A DNA stretch of 64,000 nucleotides from Streptomyces sp. TLI_171 (GTDB lineage Bacteria; Actinomycetota; Actinomycetes; Streptomycetales; Streptomycetaceae): NCBI RefSeq assembly GCF_003610255.1, contig NZ_RAPS01000001.1, positions 3,720,001-3,784,000 of the forward strand, read 5' to 3'. The notes beneath the pieces are model-generated. The model had not been told where the DNA came from. It saw nothing but the letters and a program-made list of their open reading frames with translations, and searched no databases. The translations under genes were made by a program, and so were the position numbers. This document shows positions 15,563-24,589 of the stretch, piece by piece. Each line of letters begins with the position of its first letter. The first letter of the stretch is position 1.

Positions 15563-16669
15563 ATGTCCGCGCCCGCCCGCCTCCGCCGCTCCGCCGCCGT
15601 CGCCCTCGTCTCCGCGATCACCGCCGGCTCCGCCCTGCTGCTGACCGCCTGCGACCCCTCGGCCGACGCGGGCAGCGCCCAGCTCAACTCCACCGCCACC
15701 CCGAGCCACCAGGCCTCCGCCTCCGCCTCCGCCGCCGCCCCGACCGGCTCCGCACCCGCGCCGAGCACCTCGGCCACCCCGGGCACCGCCGCTTCCGCGT
15801 CGCCGAGCGCCGCCGCGTCCACCCCGGCCAAGTCGTCCGCCAAGCCTTCCGCCGCCGCCCTCAACCTGACCAAGGGCACCGGACTGACCATCAGCAACGG
15901 CACGCGCTACGTGGTGATGGACGGCGCCGTCGTCGACTTCGGCACCGTGGTCCGCGACCTCGCCTGGTCCCCCGACGGCAAGCACGCCGCCTTCGTCGAC
16001 GGCAACGGCAACCTCCAGACCGCCGACCCCGACGGCAGCCACAAGACCCTGATCGCCAAGGCCCCCTCCGGCGTCACCTGGTCCCACCCCACCTGGCAGG
16101 TCTACGTCCCGACCCCGGACATGCCGTACGTCCAGGCCAAGAACAACCTGCTGTTCACCGCGGACGACCACGGCACGCTGCGGCTGCTGGGCGTCCCGGC
16201 GCAGGCGGGGGCCACCCCGAACGTGCTGCGGCTGAACACCTACAGCGACGATGACGCCAAGCCGCTGCCGCAGACCGGCAACCAGTGGCCGAACAGCGGC
16301 GGCAAGTACGGCTCCGCGGCGTACGCCAACCAGGAGGACGGCCAGGTCTACCTGCGCGACGACTACCTGCGCCAGCAGGGCATGGCGGTCACCGCGGGCT
16401 CCCAGCCGGACCTCTCGGACGAGGGCGACCTGGTGTTCGTCCGCTCGGTCGGCGGCCACGACCACCTGTTCGTCAAGAAGGACGGCTTCGGCGGCCCCGA
16501 GCAGGACCTGACGCCGGACGCGAGCGTCGACTACACGGAGCCGGTGTTCTCCCGCGACACCAAGACCGTCGCCTTCCGCGGCCCGGACGGCATCTGGACC
16601 GTCCCCGCCACCGGCGGCAAGCCCGTCAAGGTCTCCGACACCGTCGGCCTCCCCGCGTACCGCTCCTGA
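15563..16669 (+). CDS. TolB-like beta-propeller lipoprotein (copy 1)
   Basis: The 368-aa secreted lipoprotein has a signal peptide ending in the lipobox LLLTAC (Cys30), a ~70-residue Ala/Ser/Pro-rich spacer and a C-terminal domain with PD40/WD40-like strands (VRDLAWSPDGKHAAFVDGNG, RGPDGIWTVPATGG). The ATG at 15563 follows GGGGGGAA. A paralogue follows 218 bp downstream, with near-identical DNA over a 170-bp core. It is anchored on the outer face of the membrane; a binding or scaffolding role is likely, ligand unknown. Confidence 0.85.
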   Translation: MSAPARLRRSAAVALVSAITAGSALLLTACDPSADAGSAQLNSTATPSHQASASASAAAPTGSAPAPSTSATPGTAASASPSAAASTPAKSSAKPSAAALNLTKGTGLTISNGTRYVVMDGAVVDFGTVVRDLAWSPDGKHAAFVDGNGNLQTADPDGSHKTLIAKAPSGVTWSHPTWQVYVPTPDMPYVQAKNNLLFTADDHGTLRLLGVPAQAGATPNVLRLNTYSDDDAKPLPQTGNQWPNSGGKYGSAAYANQEDGQVYLRDDYLRQQGMAVTAGSQPDLSDEGDLVFVRSVGGHDHLFVKKDGFGGPEQDLTPDASVDYTEPVFSRDTKTVAFRGPDGIWTVPATGGKPVKVSDTVGLPAYRS

Positions 16670-16683
16670 CGCGTCTGCCACCT

Positions 16684-16714
16684 CCGCCCGGTCCGGTCGG
16701 CAACCGCCGGGCGG
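16684..16714 (+). terminator. Possible hairpin terminator after lipoprotein 1
   Basis: CCGCCCGG (16684-16691) pairs with CCGGGCGG (16707-16714) across 15 nt, just after the first lipoprotein stop. Moderate strength only. Confidence 0.45.
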
Positions 16715-16796
16715 GCCGGACCGACGGAGCATCAAATAGCGTGTAGAGAACTTGAGTTCGTCTGTTGCGCGGCGGTGACAATGCGCTCACGCAGCC

Positions 16797-16809
16797 AGGT
16801 CATCGGCCT
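16797..16809. promoter_or_regulatory. Imperfect copy of the AGGTC palindrome upstream of lipoprotein 2
   Basis: AGGTCATCGGCCT differs by one base from the palindrome upstream of the first lipoprotein and keeps the same distance to the start codon. Flanking motifs (GGTGACAATGCG, TCATCGCCCCG) match the first copy. Confidence 0.4.
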
Positions 16810-16887
16810 GCGAATCTCTACTCATCGCCCCGGACGACCGACCGCAAGGGGCAGCGAATCGACCGAAGATCCCGGGGGGAACCATCC

Positions 16888-17886
16888 ATGTCCGCGCACA
16901 CCCGCCTCCGCCGCTCCGCCGCCGTCGCCCTCGTCTCCGCGCTCACCACCGGGTCCGCGCTGCTGCTGACCGCCTGCGACCCGGAGGGCGAGAGCACCGC
17001 CAGCGCCACCACCGCCGCGCCGAACGCCACCGCACCGGCCACGTCCGGTGGTTCGGCCTCCGCCGGCCCGGCCAAGGGCGGCTCGCTGAACAAGACCGCC
17101 GGCACCGGACTGACCGTCAGCACCGGCACCGGCACCGTGCTGATGGACGGCAGGTCCGTCGACTTCGGCACCGTGGTCCGCGACCTCGCCTGGTCCCCCG
17201 ACGGCAAGCACGCCGCCTTCGTCGACGGCAACGGCAACCTCCAGACCGCCGACCCCGACGGCAGCCACAAGACCCTGATCGCCAAGGCCCCGTCCGGTGT
17301 CACCTGGTCCCACCCCACCTGGCAGGTGACCAGCAAGGACGACTACGACGAGGGCCGCAACAACCTGATCTTCACCGCGGACGACCACGGCACCCTGCGA
17401 CTGCTCGGCGTCGCCGCGAAGGCCGGCAGCACCCCGGCCGTGCTGCGGCTGGGCTCCTACGGCGACGAGGACTCCAAGCCGGTGCCGCAGACGGCCAACC
17501 AGTGGCCCAGCTCCACGGGTGCGCACGGCACGATCGTGTACGCCAACCAGACCGAGGGCCAGGTTTACATCCGCGACGACTACCTGCGGCAGCAGGGCGG
17601 CCCGGTCACCAAGGGTTCGCAGCCCGCCGCCGACGACCAGGGCGACCTGGTGTTCGTCCGCTCGGTCGGCGGCCACGACCACATCTTCGCCCGCGCCAAC
17701 GACGAGGCCCGCCAGGAGCGCGACCTGACGCCGGACGCCACCGTCGACTACACCGAGCCGGTGATCTCCCACAACGGGCAGACCGTGGCCTTCCGTGGCC
17801 CGGACGGCGTCTACACGCTCCCCGCCAAGGGCGGAAAGCCCGAGAAGGTCACCGACACCGTCGGCCTGCCCGCCTACCGGTCCTGA
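16888..17886 (+). CDS. TolB-like beta-propeller lipoprotein (copy 2)
   Basis: The 332-aa paralogue of the preceding protein has lipobox LLLTAC (Cys30), a shorter spacer and the same beta-propeller core ending DTVGLPAYRS. The segment 17158-17327 matches 15932-16101 at 168 of 170 bases by eye, while flanking parts diverge more, suggesting recent duplication or gene conversion. The 3' end overlaps the convergent gene at 17874 by 13 bp. Same location and probable function as copy 1. Confidence 0.85.
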   Translation: MSAHTRLRRSAAVALVSALTTGSALLLTACDPEGESTASATTAAPNATAPATSGGSASAGPAKGGSLNKTAGTGLTVSTGTGTVLMDGRSVDFGTVVRDLAWSPDGKHAAFVDGNGNLQTADPDGSHKTLIAKAPSGVTWSHPTWQVTSKDDYDEGRNNLIFTADDHGTLRLLGVAAKAGSTPAVLRLGSYGDEDSKPVPQTANQWPSSTGAHGTIVYANQTEGQVYIRDDYLRQQGGPVTKGSQPAADDQGDLVFVRSVGGHDHIFARANDEARQERDLTPDATVDYTEPVISHNGQTVAFRGPDGVYTLPAKGGKPEKVTDTVGLPAYRS

Positions 17887-18473
17887 GCGATCCGCTCCAA
17901 CTCAGCCCGTAGGTTCGGAAGTTGATCGTCCGCTGTGTCGTGCGGCAGCCACTCGACCGGGTCCACGAAGCGGAACAGCACCCGGTTCGGGGTGATCGCG
18001 AACTCGTAGTCGGCGAAGCCGACCACCGCGCCCAGCTCGCCCCGGGCGGCCCCCCGCACCACGTGCGCGGTGAGCCCGTCCGGGGCCCCGGAACGGTCGG
18101 CCGTCACCCGGCGGCGGGCGTTCGGCCGGGCCAGGTACGGGCAGACCATCGCGGCGTACAGCATGCAGGCCCGGTGGCCGGGGCCCTCCATGGTCGGCGC
18201 CATGTTCCGGTACGGACGCCCGGCGGCCAGCGCCTCGCCGATCGCGGCGGCCTCGGCCCCGCCGACCACCCGCCACACCGGGCCGCGCGGCATCAGCGTG
18301 TTGCACACCGAGCACAGCCGCTCCCGGGCGCAGGCGGCCGACCGCTCGTAGTCGGTCAGCGCGAACTGCGGCTGTCCGGCCTCCCACGGGGTGATCGCGG
18401 GCACCGGGTAGCCGCGCTCGTCACGCGGGCGGGCCTCCACGGCGGGCGGCTTGGGGACGGTATCGAAACGCAT
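17874..18473 (-). CDS. Conserved hypothetical protein with Cys pairs
   Basis: This 199-aa protein is not assigned to a named family. It has a CSVCNTLMPRGPVW segment (about residues 54-67) and a later HRACMLYAAMVCPYLA segment (about residues 100-115); the Cys/His pattern could bind a metal. The rest is mixed alpha/beta without a signal peptide, so it is cytoplasmic. The ATG at 18473 opens the frame. Its 3' end overlaps the second lipoprotein gene by 13 bp in convergent orientation, leaving no room for a terminator. Confidence 0.65.
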   Translation of the reverse strand: MRFDTVPKPPAVEARPRDERGYPVPAITPWEAGQPQFALTDYERSAACARERLCSVCNTLMPRGPVWRVVGGAEAAAIGEALAAGRPYRNMAPTMEGPGHRACMLYAAMVCPYLARPNARRRVTADRSGAPDGLTAHVVRGAARGELGAVVGFADYEFAITPNRVLFRFVDPVEWLPHDTADDQLPNLRAELERIAQDR

Positions 18474-18500
18474 GCCCCCATGACTATCACGCCCCGCCGG

Positions 18501-19010
18501 TCAGCCCCGGGGCACCGCGTACTCGGTCAACTCGGCACTTCCCGGCACGAGTTGCGCCCACTCCTCGGGCACCGCCAGCACCGCTACACCGGCCGTGGAG
18601 AACTTCTCCCGGATCCGCTCCAGCGTCCCGGCCGCCCACTCCCCGGTCAGCTCCAGCACCAGGTCCTGCACCTCCGGCCGGTGCCCGACCAGCAGCACGG
18701 TGCGCACCACCGGCGGCAACTCCCGCAGCAGATCGATCAGTTCGCCCACCTCGGCGCGGTACGCCCGGGGTTCCAGGACGAGTTCGGGCGCGCCGCCGAG
18801 CTCCGGCTCGGCCAGCTCCCAGGTCTGCCGGGTGCGCACCGCCGTCGAGCACAGCACCCGGTCCGGCACCAGGTCCTGCGCCGCCAGCCAGCGTCCGGCC
18901 GCGACCGCGTCGGCCCGGCCGCGCTCGGCCAGCGGGCGCAACTCGTCGGGGACGTCCGGCCAGTCCGCCTTGGCGTGCCGCAGCACGATCACCCGTCGCT
19001 GTTCCGTCAT
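18501..19010 (-). CDS. SixA-like histidine phosphatase family protein
   Basis: The 169-aa protein has the phosphohistidine motif VLRHAKADWPD near the N-terminus and the second catalytic His in LLVGHRPEVQD. Size and RHAK variant match SixA-type phosphatases, which dephosphorylate phosphohistidine; in actinomycetes the substrate is usually unknown. The ATG at 19010 begins MTEQRRVIVLRHAK. It is divergent from the HhH-GPD gene at 19110. Confidence 0.9.
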   Translation of the reverse strand: MTEQRRVIVLRHAKADWPDVPDELRPLAERGRADAVAAGRWLAAQDLVPDRVLCSTAVRTRQTWELAEPELGGAPELVLEPRAYRAEVGELIDLLRELPPVVRTVLLVGHRPEVQDLVLELTGEWAAGTLERIREKFSTAGVAVLAVPEEWAQLVPGSAELTEYAVPRG

Positions 19011-19109
19011 CCCCCCAGTGTGGCCCGGCCCGCCCAGCGCGTGTTGCGGGACGCGCCGCCGGGCGGCGGCTGCCAGGATGGAAGGCCCGAGCTCCGGAAA
19101 GGCCCCGCC

Positions 19110-19691
19110 ATGGCTGTCACCGTCCACCTCGCCCAGCAGGACGACGCCGACGAACTGCTCGGCCGCAGCCCGCTGGCCGCCCTGACCGGCATGCTCCTCG
19201 ACCAGCAGGTGCCGATGGAGAAGGCGTTCAGCGGCCCGCTGGTGATCGCCCGGCGCCTCGGCGCCGACGACCTCGACGCGCACGCCATCGCCGCCGCCGA
19301 CCCGGAGGCGTTCGCCGCACTGTTCGCCGAGAAGCCCGCCGTCCACCGCTTCCCCGGCTCGATGGCCAAGCGGGTGCAGCAGCTCTGCGCCTACCTGGTC
19401 GAGCACTACGACGGCGACGCCGAGGCGGTCTGGCGCGACGCCGCCACCGGCAAGGAGCTGCTGACCAGGCTGAAGGCGCTGCCCGGCTTCGGCGTGCAGA
19501 AGGCGCAGATCTTCCTGGCCCTGCTCGGCAAGCAGTACGGCGTCCGCCCGGCCGGCTGGCGCGAGGCGGCGGGCGGGTACGGCGAGGAGGGCAGCTTCCG
19601 CTCGGTCGCCGACATCACCGGCCCGGAGTCGCTGCTGAAGGTGCGCGCCACCAAGCAGGAGGCCAAGCGCGCCGCGAAGGCCGGGAGCTGA
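19110..19691 (+). CDS. HhH-GPD-type DNA repair protein (TIGR03252-like)
   Basis: The 193-aa protein has the helix-hairpin-helix (LKALPGFGVQKAQIFLALLG, about residues 116-135) and the LLDQQVPMEKA segment typical of an actinobacterial HhH-GPD family close to 3-methyladenine glycosylases and endonuclease III. It lacks the iron-sulfur Cys loop of Nth. Base excision repair is the family-level inference; lesion specificity is not visible. The start at 19110 gives MAVTVHLAQQ. Confidence 0.85.
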   Translation: MAVTVHLAQQDDADELLGRSPLAALTGMLLDQQVPMEKAFSGPLVIARRLGADDLDAHAIAAADPEAFAALFAEKPAVHRFPGSMAKRVQQLCAYLVEHYDGDAEAVWRDAATGKELLTRLKALPGFGVQKAQIFLALLGKQYGVRPAGWREAAGGYGEEGSFRSVADITGPESLLKVRATKQEAKRAAKAGS

Positions 19692-19713
19692 CCGCTCCCG
19701 GCCCGATCCGCCG

Positions 19714-20235
19714 TCACGGGGCGGACTGGTACTCCACGGTGAGCACGGCGCGGCCGAGCGCGTGCGCGGTCAGGTTGAAGCCGACCTGCGCGGCCGGGGT
19801 GTCCGGCCCGACGTCGAGGGCCGGCACGTCCAGGGCGTGCACCACGAACACGTAGCGGTGGGCCGGCCCGGGCGGCGGGGCGGCGCCGTCGTAGCGGTGG
19901 CCCGGGAAGTCGTTGCGGACGTGGAACGCCCCGCCGGGCAGCCCGCCGTCGTCCGCCCCCGCGCCGCGCGGCAGCTCGGTGGTGCCCGCGGGCAGGTTGA
20001 CGGCCAGCCAGTGCCACCAGCCGGCCGCGGTCGGCGCGTCCGGGTCGTAGCAGGTCACCGCGAACGACCTGGTCCCCGCCGGGAAGCCCGACCAGGACAG
20101 CTGCGGCGAGGTGTTCCCCGCCGCGTGCACGTGGGCGTCCGGCATGGTCGCGCCGTCCACCAGGTCCTCGCTGCGCAGCTCGAACGCCGGCACCGGCGGC
20201 AGGAAATCGTACGGAAGCGGGATGCGCGCGGTCAT
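19714..20235 (-). CDS. YbhB/YbcL (PEBP/Raf kinase inhibitor-like) protein
   Basis: The 173-aa protein has the PEBP fold motifs: TSPQLSWSGFPAGTRSFAV, YDPDAPT (ligand-site Asp), WWHWLAVNLP and RYVFVVHALD. There is no signal peptide. Bacterial members bind small anionic ligands; the in vivo role is unclear. The ATG at 20235 starts MTARIPLPYDFLPP. It is convergent with the HhH-GPD gene, with 22 bp between stops. Confidence 0.92.
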   Translation of the reverse strand: MTARIPLPYDFLPPVPAFELRSEDLVDGATMPDAHVHAAGNTSPQLSWSGFPAGTRSFAVTCYDPDAPTAAGWWHWLAVNLPAGTTELPRGAGADDGGLPGGAFHVRNDFPGHRYDGAAPPPGPAHRYVFVVHALDVPALDVGPDTPAAQVGFNLTAHALGRAVLTVEYQSAP

Positions 20236-20289
20236 CGTTCACCGTCCTCGTCGAAGGTGTGCGGGGGTACCGGCGCAGTCTACGGAGCG

Positions 20290-21126
20290 TCAGCTTCCGC
20301 CCAGGGCGTCGACCGCCGCGCCGAGCACGGTGTCCACCCGACCGAGGTCGAAGACCAGGTCGAAGTGGTTGCGGCCGCCGACCAGCAGCTCGTGCACCGC
20401 CACCCCGGCGGTCCGGGCCGCCTGGGTGAACTCGGCCTGCTGCCGGCCGAACTCGTCCGTCTCGTGCTCCCCGATCGCCACCACCAGCGGCGGCAGGCCC
20501 GACAGGTCCGCGTGCAGCGGGCTGAGCCTCCTGGCCCGCTCCGCGTCCAGCCCGAGCGGCTGGTTGACGTACGTCAGCGAGATCGGCTCCAGGTCGAACA
20601 CGCCGCTGAGCAGCGCCGCCCCGGCGAACCGGCCGCGCAGCCGGGGGTCCAGCAGGGCGTTGGCCACCAGGTGAGCCCCCGCGGAGCTGCCGCTGAGCAC
20701 CACCCGGGCCGGGTCGACGCCCAGCTCCCCGGCGTGCGCCAGCAGCCACACCAGCGCCTCGGTGACCTGCCCGGCGATCTGCTCCAGGGTCCAGTGCGGC
20801 GCCAGCCCGTAGCCGACGGCCGCGAACGCGGTGCCGTGCGGGACGAAGTCCAGCGCCGGGAAGACCGAGTCCTCCTTGCCGAGCTCCTGCCAGTAGCCGC
20901 CGTGCACGAACACGTGCAGCGGCGCGCCCGGCCGGGCCGGGAAGAAGTCGATCAGCTCCGGCCCGTCCGGCCCGTACCGCAGCTCCCGGTACCCGGCCAG
21001 CTCCTGGTAGGCCCGGCGGCTCACGCCCGCGTACGCGGCGAGTTCGGCGTCGAAGTCCGCGACCTTGCTGCTCGGCGAGTACTCGCGGTCGAGTTCCCGC
21101 TGGTCGTAGCCCCGGTACACCGTCAT
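20290..21126 (-). CDS. Alpha/beta hydrolase, arylformamidase-like
   Basis: The 278-aa hydrolase has the oxyanion motif HGGYW, nucleophile elbow GSSAG and a late catalytic His in GRNHFD, the arrangement of kynurenine formamidase/esterase-type hydrolases. I start it at 21126 (MTVYRGYDQRELDREY); the ORF extension to 21162 has no support. If it is an arylformamidase it would hydrolyse N-formylkynurenine in tryptophan breakdown, but no other kyn genes are adjacent, so a general esterase is equally possible. Confidence 0.85.
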   Translation of the reverse strand: MTVYRGYDQRELDREYSPSSKVADFDAELAAYAGVSRRAYQELAGYRELRYGPDGPELIDFFPARPGAPLHVFVHGGYWQELGKEDSVFPALDFVPHGTAFAAVGYGLAPHWTLEQIAGQVTEALVWLLAHAGELGVDPARVVLSGSSAGAHLVANALLDPRLRGRFAGAALLSGVFDLEPISLTYVNQPLGLDAERARRLSPLHADLSGLPPLVVAIGEHETDEFGRQQAEFTQAARTAGVAVHELLVGGRNHFDLVFDLGRVDTVLGAAVDALGGS

Positions 21127-21220
21127 CGCGCCGCTCTCCTCACCCAACCAGGTATAGACCAATACGGGAGAGCGCGGTTAGCGTGGTCACTCCCCGTACT
21201 TCCTTCTCCGGAGTTGCCCC

Positions 21221-22384
21221 GTGGAGACGTCCGTCCTCGCCTTCGCCACCGACCTGCTCGACGAAGGGGCCGACACCTTCTTCGGCAACCTTACCGACCG
21301 GGCCGGCGTCGGCGGCGTCACGCTCGCCTCCGTCTACCACGAGGCGCGCGACGTCTTCCCGCACAACCCGCACCGCGTCCTGCGCTACCTCGAACCCGGC
21401 GCCGCGTACTTCCGCCCCGACCCCGCCCGCTGGGCCGACCGCCGCCTCGCCCCGCTCCCCTCCACCGCCATCGGCGACCGCGACCCGTTCGCCGAGGCCA
21501 CCGAGGAGACCCGCCGACGCGGCCTCAAGCTGCACGCCTGGACGGTCTTCTGCCACAACGACCGCCTCGGCTTCGCCCACCCCGACTGCGCCCCCGCCAA
21601 CGCCTTCGGCGACCGCCACCTCACCGAGCTGTGCCCCGCCAACCCCGAGGTCCGCGAGTACTGCCACACCCTGGTCGAGGAACTCGCCCGCTACGGCGTC
21701 GACGCCGTCCGCGCCGAATCCCTGCACTTCCACGGCCTCGCCCACGGCTACCACCACGAGCGCTACTTCGAGGAACTCGGCCCCGTCACCGAGGCGCTGC
21801 TCTCGCTCTGCTTCTGCCCGCACTGCCTGGCCGCCGCCACCGCCGCGGGCGTCCCCGCCGAGCACGTCCGCGACACCGTCCGCACCGAGCTCCGGGCCCG
21901 CCTCGCCGACGAGACCCGCGCGCTCGCCCCCACCCCCCTGGACCAGCTGGCCGGCGGCGCCCTCGCCGCCTACGTCGACGCCTCGGCCCGCACCGTCACC
22001 ACCCTCGCCGCCGAACTCGCCGCCACCGCCGCCGCCCACGGCATGCGCCTGACCTTCATGGACGGCGGCGGCCCCGGCACCGGCTGGCTCTCCGGCATCG
22101 ACCTCCCCGCGCTGGCCGGCGCCGCCCACCAGATCGAGACCCTCGGCTACGCCAGGACCCCCGAGGAGGTCCGCGAGAAGGTCGCCGCCTTCGCTCTGCA
22201 CGGCGTGCGCCCGCAGGACATGGCCGTCATCCTGCGTCCGATGGCCTCCGACTGCGACGGCCCCGCCAACCTCGCCGCCAAGATCGCCACGCTCCGCGGA
22301 CTCGGCGTCCCGGAGGTCGAGTTCTACAACTACGGCCTGATGCGGCTCTCCTCCCTCGACCGCATCGGCCACGCGCTGCGGTAG
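21221..22384 (+). CDS. Uncharacterised TIM-barrel-like protein (glycosidase-like)
   Basis: The 387-aa protein starts at the GTG at 21221. It has a barrel-like alternation of strands and helices and carries HAWTVFCHND, RAESLHFHGL, a CFCPHCL Cys cluster (about residues 202-208) and FMDGGGPGTGW. The pattern recalls glycosyl-hydrolase-like barrels of unknown activity; I cannot name the family with confidence. No signal peptide is seen, so it is probably cytoplasmic. It is divergent from the arylformamidase-like gene, and its stop directly abuts the stop of the convergent DUF853 gene. Confidence 0.65.
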   Translation: METSVLAFATDLLDEGADTFFGNLTDRAGVGGVTLASVYHEARDVFPHNPHRVLRYLEPGAAYFRPDPARWADRRLAPLPSTAIGDRDPFAEATEETRRRGLKLHAWTVFCHNDRLGFAHPDCAPANAFGDRHLTELCPANPEVREYCHTLVEELARYGVDAVRAESLHFHGLAHGYHHERYFEELGPVTEALLSLCFCPHCLAAATAAGVPAEHVRDTVRTELRARLADETRALAPTPLDQLAGGALAAYVDASARTVTTLAAELAATAAAHGMRLTFMDGGGPGTGWLSGIDLPALAGAAHQIETLGYARTPEEVREKVAAFALHGVRPQDMAVILRPMASDCDGPANLAAKIATLRGLGVPEVEFYNYGLMRLSSLDRIGHALR

Positions 22385-23953
22385 TCAGCGCCGGCGCTTC
22401 GCGGTGCCGAACAGGCTGCGGCTGATCTCCCGCCCGAGCTGGGTGCCCGCCGACCGGGCGAACGACTTCAGCGCCGGACTGCTCAGCAGCGACCCGAACA
22501 GCCCCGCTTCCTCCTTCTCCCGCTTCCGCTCCGGCTCCGGCGCGGCCTCCGGTTCCGGCACCGCCACCGGTTCCGGTGCGGCCGGCGGCGTCGGCGCGGT
22601 GAGCTTCTCGTACGCCGACTCCCGGTCGATCGCGTCGCGGTACCGCGGGTTCAACGCGGACCCCGTCACGGCCGCAGCCAGCTGCCCGTCCGGGAGCGGG
22701 CCCATCAGCGACTCCGGCGCGCGCAGCCTGGTCGCCGCGACCGGCGTCGGCGCGCCCTTCTCCGACAGCACCGTCACCACGGCCTCGCCCGTCCCGAGCC
22801 CGGTGAGCACGGCGGCCAGGTCGTACTCGGACTTCGGGAAGGTCGACACCGTCGCCTTGAGCGCCTTCGCGTCGTCCGGGGTGAAGGCCCGCAGCGCGTG
22901 CTGCACCCGGTTGCCGAGCTGGGCCAGCACGTCGCCGGGCACGTCCTTCGGCGTCTGGGTGACGAAGAAGATCCCGACGCCCTTGGAGCGGATCAGCCGC
23001 ACGGTCTGGGTGATCGCCTCCCGGAAGGACTTCGACGCGCCCTTGAACAGCAGGTGGGCCTCGTCGAAGAAGAACACCAGCTTGGGGCGGTCGAGGTCGC
23101 CGACCTCCGGCAGGTCCTGGTACAGGTCGGCGAGCAGCCACATCAGGAAGGTGGAGAACAGCCGCGGCCGATCCTGCACCGCCGGGAGTTCGAGCACCGA
23201 GACCACGCCGCGCCCGTCCTCGGCCGTCCGCAGCAGGTCGGAGGTGTCGAACTCGGGCTCGCCGAAGAACGCCCCGGCGCCCTGGTTCTCCAGCACCGTC
23301 AGCGAACGGAGGATCACCCCGGCGGTGGCGGCGGACAGCCCGCCGATGCCCTTCAGCTCGCCCTTGCCCTCCGGCGAGGTGAGGAAGGAGATGACGGAGC
23401 TCAGGTCCTTCAGGTCGTACAGCTCCAGGCCGTGCTGGTCGGCGTAGTGGAAGACCAGCGAGAGCGAGGCCTCCTGGGTCTCGTTCAGCTCCAGCACCTT
23501 GGCGAGCAGCAGCGGCCCGAAACCGGTGACGGTGGCCCGGATCGGGGTGCCCTCGCCCTGGCCGCCGAGCGAGAAGAACTCGGCGGGGCAGCCGCGCGCC
23601 GTCCAGTCCTGCCCGACCTCGGCGGCCCGCGCGGTGAGCTTCTCGCCGCCCTCGCCGGGCGCGGCGATCCCGGACACGTCGCCCTTGACGTCGGCGAGGA
23701 ACACCGGCACGCCCGCCGCGGAGAGCTGTTCGGCGATCAACTGCAGGGTCTTGGTCTTCCCGGTGCCGGTCGCCCCGGCGACCAGCCCGTGCCGGTTCAG
23801 CACGCCCAGCGGGACGCGCACCTGCGCACCGGGGTGCGCGGCGCCCTCGTGCAGGACCGCACCGAGCCGGAGGGCCGGGCCGGAGAATGCGTAGCCGGCG
23901 GCGATCCGGGCGACCGGTTCGGGCAGGGCGGCGGGTTCGGTCTCAGCGGTCAT
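22385..23953 (-). CDS. DUF853 family HerA/FtsK-like ATPase
   Basis: The 522-aa protein has Walker A GATGTGKT (residues 60-67), a Walker B segment LVFFFDEAHLLF near residue 300 and the conserved FFVTQTPKDVP sensor-like region. These define the DUF853 branch of HerA-like helicases. A Pro/Glu-rich linker near 460 leads to a basic C-terminus. Cytoplasmic nucleic acid-dependent motor activity is expected from the fold, but no biological role is established. The ATG at 23953 gives MTAETEPAAL. Confidence 0.92.
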   Translation of the reverse strand: MTAETEPAALPEPVARIAAGYAFSGPALRLGAVLHEGAAHPGAQVRVPLGVLNRHGLVAGATGTGKTKTLQLIAEQLSAAGVPVFLADVKGDVSGIAAPGEGGEKLTARAAEVGQDWTARGCPAEFFSLGGQGEGTPIRATVTGFGPLLLAKVLELNETQEASLSLVFHYADQHGLELYDLKDLSSVISFLTSPEGKGELKGIGGLSAATAGVILRSLTVLENQGAGAFFGEPEFDTSDLLRTAEDGRGVVSVLELPAVQDRPRLFSTFLMWLLADLYQDLPEVGDLDRPKLVFFFDEAHLLFKGASKSFREAITQTVRLIRSKGVGIFFVTQTPKDVPGDVLAQLGNRVQHALRAFTPDDAKALKATVSTFPKSEYDLAAVLTGLGTGEAVVTVLSEKGAPTPVAATRLRAPESLMGPLPDGQLAAAVTGSALNPRYRDAIDRESAYEKLTAPTPPAAPEPVAVPEPEAAPEPERKREKEEAGLFGSLLSSPALKSFARSAGTQLGREISRSLFGTAKRRR

Positions 23954-24088
23954 GTCCTCGGATCTCCCCGACTGAACGGTGAAAAGTCATCAATTCCCAT
24001 CAAAACGCCCAACCCCTCCTCAGCTCGGTCAACGCACCGTTGGTCCCGCCTGCTGCGCCCGCAGCGTCGCGAACGGTAGGCTTTCCGT

Positions 24089-24385
24089 GTGATCTTCAAG
24101 CGCATCGGCAACGGACGGCCGTACCCGGATCACGGCCGGACCAGCACCCGCCAATGGGCGGACGTCGCGCCGCGTCCGGTGCGGCTGGACCAGTTGGTGA
24201 CCACCAAGGGTCAGTTGGACCTGGAGACCCTCCTCGCGGAGGACTCCACCTTCTACGGGGACCTGTTCGCCCACGTGGTGAAGTGGCGTGGCGACCTGTA
24301 CCTGGAGGACGGGCTGCACCGGGCCGTTCGAGCCGCACTCCAACAGCGGCAGGTCCTGCACGCCCGCGTGCTGGAGATGGACTGA
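24089..24385 (+). CDS. Conserved small protein, annotated elsewhere as VapB-like
   Basis: The 98-aa protein (MIFKRIGNGRPYPDHGRTST...) is highly conserved upstream of the LytR C-terminal gene in streptomycetes and is sometimes labelled a type II antitoxin of the VapB family. No toxin gene lies next to it, so that label is doubtful. A TAGGCT -10-like hexamer ends 6 nt before the GTG at 24089 and no ribosome site is present, suggesting a leaderless mRNA. It forms a pair with the LytR_C gene 204 bp downstream. Confidence 0.8.
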   Translation: MIFKRIGNGRPYPDHGRTSTRQWADVAPRPVRLDQLVTTKGQLDLETLLAEDSTFYGDLFAHVVKWRGDLYLEDGLHRAVRAALQQRQVLHARVLEMD

Positions 24386-24589
24386 CCGTCCGTCACCCGT
24401 ACCCGGCCGCAACCGCCGGTCGGTCCCGGTACGTCCTTTCGAGTGCCGTCGTCCCCCGGATGATGATCATCCAGTACCTGCACCGCCTTAGTCGGATTAG
24501 TGTGCTGACTAGGGCGGCCGAGCGGCCCGTCCCCACGGCCGCTCGGCGGTCACCGGCACCCCACCCTGGCACCTAGGGGGAGACAGACC

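Noticed and set aside
14491-15903. N-terminal extension of the two-module VOC protein
   Set aside because: The extension is antisense to the lipoprotein gene; the VOC family begins at the ATG at 15288.
19762-22425. 887-aa open frame on the plus strand
   Set aside because: It is antisense to the PEBP and hydrolase genes and then out of frame with the gene at 21221; its sequence is Arg/Pro/Gly-rich low-complexity typical of GC-rich shadows.
24089-24385. VapBC toxin-antitoxin module
   Set aside because: Only the small VapB-labelled gene is present; no PIN-domain toxin lies next to it, so a module cannot be claimed.
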